From contig JBEKFZ010000127.1 of assembly GCA_050013075.1 (NCBI GenBank), positions 1 through 10,595 of the forward strand: a stretch of 10,595 bases of DNA. The letters are read 5' to 3'. The notes below the pieces were generated by a model. The model had not been told where the DNA came from and searched no databases. It saw nothing but the letters and a program-made list of their open reading frames with translations. Made by a program: the position numbers and the translations under genes. The stretch is from JBEKIK01 sp050013075 (GTDB lineage Bacteria; Planctomycetota; Planctomycetia; Pirellulales; Thermoguttaceae). Positions 5,339-10,595 of the stretch are shown piece after piece (positions within the stretch are counted from its first letter, which is position 1; every line of letters starts with the position of its first letter).

Positions 5339-6713
5339 ATTTTGCTTCGTCGGACGGCGCCGCTTTGGCGCGAATCGAGGCGACGGCATCGGTTTGTTGA
5401 GTATTATCGGCGATGTTCCAGGAATTGATCGCCACGCCGCCCGATACGCTGACAATATACTTCTGACCTTTGGGTAGCATGCTGACTTGAGCGGGCACCT
5501 GCTTGGGAGCGTTGAACTCGGCGGGTTGTAGATCTTGGGAACTCATGAGCACCGGCAAGCTATAGCCGGCCTTATCAGGAAGCCTTTCTTTCACGATCAA
5601 GGCCCCGACCACGGCCAATTCCATGCAGTTGCGCAGTTCTCCGAATACGGGTTCGGCCAATGCCAGGGCCGCGAATTGGTTGGTCATGTTTTCCGCCCAT
5701 TTTTTCGCCAGGGGATTGACTTTGTTTATGGTTTGACGTTGACCGGCGGCATTATCGTACTCCTCCGCCGTGAGGGTTTGCACGCTCGCCCCGCTCAACT
5801 GCCAAGCCAATCCGTCTTTATCGCGAAGAAGGGGATCGTACTTGGGTTCCATCCACCACCGCGGCGTGCCGACAATCGAGGAATTCGACGGCACCATCTG
5901 CAAATAGCTGGGCAACTTTACTCCCTGGGGCGGGGGTTGGAGATTCATGCCCAGACATTTCATGCGAAAGTCGGCGGCCACCAGGACCTGTGCGAAATGG
6001 CTTGTGGCGGGCACGCCCTCCACAGTTATCTGCTGCATTCCCATCACTTCCGCAAGTCCGGCGGCGGCCTGTTGTACGGTAGGTTTGTTACTCATGAATT
6101 GTTTAAAGCGCGCTATTCCGTCGGCGGTGGGATCGATGGAACAACTGATGCCGCCTTGAGCCGCGGCTTGAGCCGTTCGCAAGGCAACCAGGAGATCGTC
6201 AAGAAGCATCACGGGCCTGCCGGAGGTAACGCCCACCATGTTTCCCCGGGCGTCGACTTTCCAACCTTCGCCGGGTCCAACCAGGATTATGTCTTTTTCC
6301 TCGGGATATACGAAGATATAACGAATTTGTTGCAATCCGGCGAGAAAGCGGATATCGTCCGGCAGTGGCTTGCCGGATTTCATGGACTGTTCTATCGCCG
6401 CTTCCAAACGCCGCAACGACACTTTGCGCGAATCGCTGAAAACATTGAGTCCGGCCGGGATTTTTTGCAGGGCCTCCGCACGAAGCTTGGCCAATTGGCC
6501 CAAGGCGTCGGTTCGCACATTTTCCAGTATGCCTTGGGCGTCTATGGCAACACCGCCAACCGTTCTGGCGGGAACGGCAAGCCCGGCTCCACCTCCATTG
6601 TTAATATTGATGTTCTGCCCATGGGATGCGGCGGGAAAAATAAACAACACTGCCGCCAAGACAACCAAGATCCGGCAAAATAAATAATAGGGTAAAAGTT
6701 TTCGGCAAATCAT
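5325..6713 (-). CDS. Secreted DUF1598-like planctomycete protein of unknown function
   Basis: A 462-residue protein whose segment 122-151 (RFLAGLQQIRYIFVYPEEKD, then IILVGPGEGW) resembles the planctomycete family I know as DUF1598; no biochemical function is known to me. An N-terminal signal peptide is clear: basic and aromatic residues to Arg14, a hydrophobic core at about 15-28 and a likely cleavage near SHG-Q at 30-33. The mature protein is then predicted to be exported. A low-complexity NINNGGGAG follows cleavage. The centre looks like a mixed soluble domain with no metal-binding or catalytic triad signature I recognise; several short strands (YIVSVSGGVAINSW) lie near the end, which finishes KWWWN. 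ATG 6713 is supported by GGGAG at 6721-6725, seven bases upstream. It is transcribed alone, converging on the NYN gene. The family call is from memory; the exported nature is well supported. Confidence 0.8.
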   Translation of the reverse strand: MICRKLLPYYLFCRILVVLAAVLFIFPAASHGQNININNGGGAGLAVPARTVGGVAIDAQGILENVRTDALGQLAKLRAEALQKIPAGLNVFSDSRKVSLRRLEAAIEQSMKSGKPLPDDIRFLAGLQQIRYIFVYPEEKDIILVGPGEGWKVDARGNMVGVTSGRPVMLLDDLLVALRTAQAAAQGGISCSIDPTADGIARFKQFMSNKPTVQQAAAGLAEVMGMQQITVEGVPATSHFAQVLVAADFRMKCLGMNLQPPPQGVKLPSYLQMVPSNSSIVGTPRWWMEPKYDPLLRDKDGLAWQLSGASVQTLTAEEYDNAAGQRQTINKVNPLAKKWAENMTNQFAALALAEPVFGELRNCMELAVVGALIVKERLPDKAGYSLPVLMSSQDLQPAEFNAPKQVPAQVSMLPKGQKYIVSVSGGVAINSWNIADNTQQTDAVASIRAKAAPSDEAKWWWN

Positions 6714-6720
6714 CAGAATA

Positions 6721-6725
6721 CTCCC
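6721..6725 (-). promoter_or_regulatory. Ribosome binding site of the DUF1598-like gene
   Basis: On the minus strand GGGAG stands 7 nt before ATG 6713, ideal spacing. It fixes the start ahead of a well-formed signal peptide. Confidence 0.7.
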
Positions 6726-6774
6726 AAAGGTATTTTTGAACTTCTGGATACTATATTAATAGAGTTGTATCAAC

Positions 6775-6864
6775 ATGAACCTTGGTTTAAGCCATAGGGC
6801 ACATTGCAGTCGCCGGCAGTTCTTGGCGCTGGAAAGTCGTTTTATATATTCACTTATAGCCTAA
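6775..6864 (+). pseudogene. Possible 5' remnant of a Tat-exported (DUF1501-like) gene
   Basis: ATG 6775 opens 29 codons ending at TAA 6862-6864. The peptide contains HCSRRQFLAL, matching the twin-arginine leader consensus S-R-R-x-F-L. This resembles the start of planctomycete DUF1501 proteins, which begin with a short polar segment, often a Cys or His, then SRRxFL. The coding-like part (about 6800-6840) is GC-richer than its surroundings and the frame dies right after the motif in AT-rich sequence, where a hydrophobic leader should follow. The observation is direct; the remnant interpretation is a guess and the match could be chance. Confidence 0.25.
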
Positions 6865-7066
6865 TTCGCTTAGGGTAAAATTGCAAGAAAAACTCGATGA
6901 AGATATAGATGTAGTAAATAATGGGGGGGCGCGATTACTACTTGTCTTGGTTTGGGAATCGTCGATGGTACCCAAAGCAAAATTATGGTCAAAAGATTAG
7001 CGCGGGAAACATTAGGTATTAGATAAGTACGAACTTAAATAAGTAGATTAACGTAACATATTGTCG

Positions 7067-7072
7067 TATAAT
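7067..7072 (+). promoter_or_regulatory. Possible -10 element upstream of the FHA activator
   Basis: A perfect TATAAT stands about 250 bp before the GTG start at 7321. A -35 candidate TAGATT at 7044-7049 (17-bp spacer) matches TTGACA at only three of six positions. If used, the transcript would carry a leader of about 240 nt. Confidence 0.35.
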
Positions 7073-7307
7073 ATATTACAATGAATCTGAGGTCTTCAGC
7101 CTCCTCCTCGATTGGTTGTGACGTACCTGATATTTGAATGGCAGCCCTTTCCTGTTTTAAGGTTCATATCATCCAATTCAGTTGCTTTTTACACAACTAG
7201 GCATTTAGCATATTGCATAACACAGCCCAACGTGGGTAATTTAGAATTAGAGTGTGCGATTTTGCTACAGTGTTTGGTATTGAATAACTTTTTTGCTAAC
7301 CCGCCAT

Positions 7308-7313
7308 AGGGGG
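7308..7313 (+). promoter_or_regulatory. Ribosome binding site of the FHA activator gene
   Basis: AGGGGG lies 7 nt before GTG 7321. It supports the GTG as start, in the absence of a nearby in-frame ATG before the FHA domain. Confidence 0.75.
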
Positions 7314-7320
7314 CAATTGA

Positions 7321-9336
7321 GTGTCGCAGTTAGCGTACCTTGTCATACGTGAAGGGAGTAAATGGAGCGACGTCTTTCGGCTCGTGCCGGGACAGTCGGT
7401 GATCATAGGCCGCGCGCCGACCAACCAGATCGTAATCAAGGATGAACGCTGCAGCCGCATGCATGTGGAAGTATTTATGTCCGCCGGTCAATGGACGCTG
7501 CGGGACCTGGACAGCCGCAACGGCACGATCGTGGGCAATGAAATGGTTACCGGCGATTGGATTTTGAAACCCGGTGACGTGATCCGTATTGGACACACGC
7601 AATTGGTTTTTGTGCATAAGCTGTCGGACGCATTTTCGGACTCGAGCACTTTGGTTCGCCGCAGCTCGCCGGATACGGCGCCGATCGAGGCAGCGCCTGA
7701 CGATGCTTCCAGCGTGCTTACAGTCGGCGAGCCTACTACGATAACGCATCGCCGCGTACAAACCAAGTTTCTTATCCCGGGCGAGGAAGAAGAGAGCGGC
7801 GTTTCGAAGATGGGCCGGGCCGCGGCCAAGCTTTGCCGGCTGGCCTTCGAGCTGGCCAAGGCGCCGGACGTCACGTCGCTGGCCGAGACGGCCTTAAAAG
7901 GACTGGCCGAAGGCACATCGTCCGATTCCGGCGCGGTGTTGATGGCGCCGCGCGATTTTCAAGGCGAACCTCGGGGCGAGGACCTGGAAATCGTTGCCGC
8001 CAGCAGCACCTCGCAACATAAGTATCATCGCGTGTCGAACTTTTTGGCCTCGACCGTGATGCGTGAGGGAGAGGCCGTCATGGCTCGCAACGTGATGGGC
8101 GACAGCGCATTGGGTAATCGCGATAGTCAGGGCGAAATTCTGGCCACCAGCGTGATCTGCGCGCCGATCCGCCGCGGGCGGAAAATGCACGGCATAATAC
8201 ACCTCTACTCGACCAGCGAGGAGTTGACTCCCGATCCGGATGATCTCGAGTTCACCCTGGCCGTGGCCGACACCGTGGCCGTGGCTTTGGAAAACCTCAA
8301 TCGGAGGCAGGAACTGGCGGAAAACCTGACCCAAGTCCGCACCGAAAACGTGCAACTTCGCGAGCGTTTGGGCGTGCGCAGCGATATTATCGGCCGCAGC
8401 GCGGTCATCCGGCAGGTGACCGAGGAGATCGGCCGGGCCGCAGCCAGCAACGCCACGGTATTGATTCGCGGTGAAAGCGGGGTGGGGAAGGAACTGGTCG
8501 CCCGGGCGGTTCACTCCAACAGCCCCCGGCGCGACAACGTTTTTGTGTGTTTAAACTGCGCCGCCTTATCCACCGAACTTCTGGCCAGCGAGCTGTTCGG
8601 GCACGAGCGCGGGGCGTTCACCGGGGCCACGGAACGCAAGATCGGCAAGTTCGAGGCGGCGCATAAAGGCACGCTCATGCTCGACGAAATCGGCGAGATG
8701 AGCCCCGGCATTCAAGCCAAATTCTTGCGCGTGCTGGAAGGGCATCCGTTCGAGCGCGTGGGCGGGAGCAAGCCCATCACCGTCGACGTGCGGGTGATTG
8801 CCGCCACTAACCGCGATTTGGAAAAAGACATCGCCGAAGGCCGTTTTCGCCGCGACCTATTCTTCCGCCTCCGCGTGCTGGAGATAGTCGTTCCGGCCTT
8901 GCGCAAGCGGCCCGAGGACATTCCCCTGTTGGCCGACTGCTTTCTTCAGCGATTCAACAACGAAACCGGGCGGAAGATCAAAGGTTTTACACCCGAGGTC
9001 AAGGCAAAACTGCTCAGTTACCAGTGGCCGGGCAATGTGCGGGAGTTGAAGAACGTGGTGGAACGGGCGGTCGTGCTTTGTCGCGGACAAGAGATCGGCG
9101 AGGAAGATTTGCTACTGACCAAACTTTCCACGGCCGGCGACACCGATGTTTCCTTGGGCGGCGAACGCTTCGCCCCGGTCTCGCTGGACGACGTGGAACG
9201 GCGTCACATCCTCAGCACCCTCGAACACACCAACTGGAACAAGAGCAAAACGGCCTCGATCCTGGGCATCGAGCGATCCACGCTGGACCGCAAAATCCGC
9301 CGCTTCGGCCTGGACGACAATAGCCTTGATAAATGA
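7321..9336 (+). CDS. FHA-GAF-AAA+-Fis sigma-54-dependent transcriptional activator
   Basis: A 671-residue bacterial enhancer-binding protein, expected to remodel sigma-54 RNA polymerase through ATP hydrolysis. Residues about 6-100 form an FHA phosphothreonine-binding domain (GR at 30-31, SRMH at 45-48, DSRNGT at 64-69). A linker follows, then a GAF-like sensor (about 165-320) and a short coiled coil (about 324-352). The AAA+ module starts near 355: Walker A GESGVGKE at 384-391 with K390, the sigma-54 contact loop GAFTGA at 431-436, Walker B LMLDE at 452-456 and the sensor-2 region WPGNVREL at 569-576. The C-terminus has a Fis-type helix-turn-helix (about 640-662, NKSKTASILGIERSTLDRKI), so it binds DNA. 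There is no receiver domain; control likely comes from a Ser/Thr kinase partner through FHA and a ligand or signal through GAF, which is inference. The GTG start has a good Shine-Dalgarno sequence. It appears monocistronic; I saw no good -24/-12 promoter in this window, so its targets are elsewhere or unseen. Confidence 0.95.
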   Translation: MSQLAYLVIREGSKWSDVFRLVPGQSVIIGRAPTNQIVIKDERCSRMHVEVFMSAGQWTLRDLDSRNGTIVGNEMVTGDWILKPGDVIRIGHTQLVFVHKLSDAFSDSSTLVRRSSPDTAPIEAAPDDASSVLTVGEPTTITHRRVQTKFLIPGEEEESGVSKMGRAAAKLCRLAFELAKAPDVTSLAETALKGLAEGTSSDSGAVLMAPRDFQGEPRGEDLEIVAASSTSQHKYHRVSNFLASTVMREGEAVMARNVMGDSALGNRDSQGEILATSVICAPIRRGRKMHGIIHLYSTSEELTPDPDDLEFTLAVADTVAVALENLNRRQELAENLTQVRTENVQLRERLGVRSDIIGRSAVIRQVTEEIGRAAASNATVLIRGESGVGKELVARAVHSNSPRRDNVFVCLNCAALSTELLASELFGHERGAFTGATERKIGKFEAAHKGTLMLDEIGEMSPGIQAKFLRVLEGHPFERVGGSKPITVDVRVIAATNRDLEKDIAEGRFRRDLFFRLRVLEIVVPALRKRPEDIPLLADCFLQRFNNETGRKIKGFTPEVKAKLLSYQWPGNVRELKNVVERAVVLCRGQEIGEEDLLLTKLSTAGDTDVSLGGERFAPVSLDDVERRHILSTLEHTNWNKSKTASILGIERSTLDRKIRRFGLDDNSLDK

Positions 9337-9415
9337 GTCCTTATCATCTCCATCTTGTGGTTGGGTGGCATATATCACGAGATTCGCATGCCAAACGATT
9401 GCAGGCTCTTTTTAT

Positions 9416-9437
9416 GCGGAATGTCCATTTCATCCGC
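9416..9437. other. Weak hairpin between convergent genes
   Basis: GCGGA-A-TG (9416-9423) can pair with CATCCGC (9431-9437), a 7-bp stem with one bulged A. Neither strand has a T run after it. It is the only stem I see in the 107-bp gap between the FHA activator and the PP-loop gene, so I cannot name a sure terminator for either. Confidence 0.25.
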
Positions 9438-9443
9438 CCGGGT

Positions 9444-10106
9444 CTAAATTGTCAAATCACAGTTTAAGTAGCGATCGTCGAAAATATACTGTTCACCGAT
9501 TGTGAAGCTGACCGGTCTGGCGAAAATCGGACCGTCGAAAACGAAAGTGTGGAACTCACCGTTCTCGCCGCAAGGGTCTACGGAGGCGGGCAGCCGCGCA
9601 AGAAACTCTTCATCGATCATACGACCAAGGAATTCTTTTCCGAGGGCCGTTGTATCGATGCTGGTGGTTATGGCCTTGAAGCCCAGGTTGATAAAAGCGC
9701 AAGCCAAATCGCGCGTGTTGCGTTTCCAGAGCGGGAAGACGGCCTTCATGCCAATTTTAGCAAGTTTTGCTTCTCGCTCCTTCCTCAGATTATCAAGGAA
9801 GATGTCGCCGATGACAACAGTTTTAACACCCTTATGTCGATACTCTAAAAGCACTTCTTGCAGCGAGGTTTCGTATATTTCGGTTCCTTCGTTTGGTGTG
9901 AAAGAAACAATTTTAAGCGGCAGTCCAATCGAGGCGGCTTGTTGTTCCAGCAAGGCGCGATGAACGCCGTGCATGCTCACCCGGTTTGATGATGCCGATA
10001 CTGTTGTCAGCAAAGCGATGGTTTTATATTCCGGATCGTTGAGGGTCGAATGCAAAACCAAAGCGCTGTCTTTACCGGTACTCCAGGAGACGATCGCTTT
10101 TTCCAC
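9444..10106 (-). CDS. DUF71/COG2102 PP-loop ATP pyrophosphatase (Dph6-like)
   Basis: A 220-residue adenylating enzyme of the family whose archaeal and eukaryotic members (Dph6) amidate diphthine on elongation factor 2. Bacteria lack diphthamide, and bacterial members have been proposed from gene neighbourhoods to act in B12 salvage or other amidations, so the substrate here is unknown. Motifs: PP-loop SWSTGKDS at 7-14, where the usual SGGKDS has Thr for the first Gly; the family MHGV at 45-48; GDIFLDNLRKERE at 100-112; PLWKR at 125-129; and GENGEFHTFV at 180-189, the C-terminal signature. Length matches single-domain members. GTG 10106 is fixed by a perfect AGGAGG six bases upstream. The thioredoxin-fold gene ends 60 bp upstream on the same strand, so the two could be cotranscribed. 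No cobalamin gene or cobalamin riboswitch is visible nearby. Confidence 0.9.
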   Translation of the reverse strand: MEKAIVSWSTGKDSALVLHSTLNDPEYKTIALLTTVSASSNRVSMHGVHRALLEQQAASIGLPLKIVSFTPNEGTEIYETSLQEVLLEYRHKGVKTVVIGDIFLDNLRKEREAKLAKIGMKAVFPLWKRNTRDLACAFINLGFKAITTSIDTTALGKEFLGRMIDEEFLARLPASVDPCGENGEFHTFVFDGPIFARPVSFTIGEQYIFDDRYLNCDLTI

Positions 10107-10112
10107 CGCCGG

Positions 10113-10118
10113 CCTCCT
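10113..10118 (-). promoter_or_regulatory. Perfect Shine-Dalgarno sequence of the PP-loop gene
   Basis: The minus strand reads AGGAGG, spaced 6 nt from GTG 10106. It is the strongest ribosome binding site in the window and decides the non-ATG start. Confidence 0.85.
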
Positions 10119-10130
10119 GACCTGTCAAGC

Positions 10131-10161
10131 CCACTGCCCATCGTCAACTATCCACTGCCCA
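10131..10161. repeat. Direct repeat of CCACTGCCCA between the thioredoxin-fold and PP-loop genes
   Basis: Two exact 10-bp copies (10131-10140 and 10152-10161) on a 21-bp period fill much of the 60-bp gap. On the minus strand they read TGGGCAGTGG and lie just before the PP-loop gene's Shine-Dalgarno sequence. The core CCACT with a following CCA or CCCA echoes the pair before pyrC at 2036-2061. Confidence 0.6.
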
Positions 10162-10166
10162 CATTT

Positions 10167-10595
10167 TCATCCGGCTTTCGTGGCTGACGATTGGGCGGCT
10201 TCTTCATACATTTCCATAAAGAAAAAATCCAACAAGTCGAAATCATCGTCAAAGATGTTTTTTTCACTTTTATGTTCGGTCTCGTCCTTAACCAGTCCCT
10301 CTTTGATAAACTCTTCGACTTTTTCCACGCTCTGTCCGCCGATAAGTTTGCATCGGGACCAGCCGCGCCCCGACCTGCGATACATGACCAACTGAGGGAC
10401 CGGACCGCCGCCGGTAAGTTCTTTGGCCAATTCGCCGTCCCGGTCGGCATTGACCTGGGCGAAGGTCACTTTTTTGAACAATCCCCGCTCGCGCAATCTG
10501 GGCAAAACGTTTCTTTTCATCGCTTGGCACGGACCGCACCAATCGGTGCTGACCATGACGACCATCGGTCTGCCGGTTTCGGTTGTTTGGCGGCG
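10167..10595 (-). CDS. Thioredoxin-fold protein with CGPC active site, N-terminus outside window
   Basis: Probably a thiol-disulfide oxidoreductase. The frame is open to the right edge, giving 142 visible residues; the true start and any signal peptide or membrane anchor lie outside. TDWCGPC at visible residues 17-23 is the canonical redox motif. VNADRD at 48-53 and GGPVPQLVMY at 63-72, with the conserved cis-proline at P67, complete the fold; this form is typical of thioredoxin-like proteins fused to other parts in planctomycetes. An internal ATG at 10565 sits just inside the first strand and would truncate it, so it is probably not the start. After the fold (from about residue 102) comes an unusual acidic and aromatic tail, FDDDFDLLDFFF then MEMYEE, ending in a small-residue stretch. 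The PP-loop gene follows 60 bp downstream. Cellular location and partner cannot be decided. Confidence 0.88.
   Translation of the reverse strand, partial: RRQTTETGRPMVVMVSTDWCGPCQAMKRNVLPRLRERGLFKKVTFAQVNADRDGELAKELTGGGPVPQLVMYRRSGRGWSRCKLIGGQSVEKVEEFIKEGLVKDETEHKSEKNIFDDDFDLLDFFFMEMYEEAAQSSATKAG

Larger units (their letters stand above)
6714..7320. other. AT-rich 607-bp intergenic region
   Basis: The region between the divergently transcribed DUF1598-like gene and the FHA activator is visibly more AT-rich than its flanks and has no convincing complete gene. It contains the ribosome binding site of the minus gene, a 29-codon frame resembling a Tat signal start (6775-6864), a G7 run (6924-6930), an ATAAGTA direct repeat (7023-7029 and 7039-7045), a TATAAT site (7067-7072) and the Shine-Dalgarno sequence of the FHA gene at its right end. 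I see no tRNA, CRISPR or insertion-sequence ends. Confidence 0.7.

Noticed and set aside
5535..6683. 382-codon plus-strand frame opposite the DUF1598-like gene
   Set aside because: The minus frame has a signal peptide, a good ribosome binding site and a family core; the plus frame has a His- and Gly-rich shadow composition.
6921..7022. 33-codon ATG frame rich in Trp, Tyr and Arg
   Set aside because: It has no Shine-Dalgarno sequence, starts on a G7 run, and resembles nothing known to me; most likely chance.
7112..7309. 65-residue open frame before the FHA gene
   Set aside because: It begins with TTG, has no ribosome binding site and the protein has no recognisable domain or plausible composition; it lies in the AT-rich leader.
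10123..10128. TTGACA on the minus strand as a -35 box for the PP-loop gene
   Set aside because: A -10 at proper spacing would fall at or inside the start codon and no TATAAT-like hexamer is there.
10526..10542. TTGGCAC resembling a sigma-54 -24 element
   Set aside because: The following GC is two bases too close for a -24/-12 promoter and the site is within the thioredoxin-fold coding region.

Overview
The window looks like an ordinary chromosomal stretch from a member of the Planctomycetota, probably the Pirellulales side. Three things point there: a type IV pilin-like DUF1559 protein with the C-terminal H-x9-DG motif, a secreted protein of the planctomycete family DUF1598, and an FHA-GAF-AAA+-Fis sigma-54 activator. 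The assignment is from memory of these families, not from a search. Genes are moderately GC-rich and face both ways, and many intergenic gaps hold palindromes.

Layout. Positions 1-668 (minus) hold the first 222 residues of a diguanylate cyclase with a compact degenerate receiver-like N-terminus and an intact GGDEF signature and I-site. It diverges from pyrB (830-1813, aspartate carbamoyltransferase); a possible promoter containing a perfect 18-bp dyad lies between them. A 251-bp gap with two related double-hairpin palindromes and a short direct repeat separates pyrB from pyrC (2065-3342, class I dihydroorotase). These two genes give steps two and three of de novo UMP synthesis. After a possible terminator and an extended -10 promoter comes a probable two-gene unit: the DUF1559 protein (3542-4537) and a YacP-like NYN-domain nuclease (4544-5197). 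It converges, across three strong hairpins, on the DUF1598-like gene (5325-6713, minus).

Positions 6714-7320 are AT-rich and essentially gene-free. They contain a short GC-richer island that reads like the start of a Tat-exported protein and is probably a gene remnant, plus one promoter-like site. Next is the FHA-GAF-sigma-54 activator (7321-9336). It converges on a minus-strand pair: a partial thioredoxin-fold protein (10167-10595), then a DUF71/COG2102 PP-loop ATPase (9444-10106) with a perfect Shine-Dalgarno sequence.

I did not find a convincing new defence, mobile or biosynthetic system. The items most worth a second look are the palindrome pair between pyrB and pyrC, the dyad in the pyrB/GGDEF divergent region, the CCACT-type direct repeats before two genes, the Tat-leader remnant, and the NYN nuclease paired with a pilin-like surface protein.
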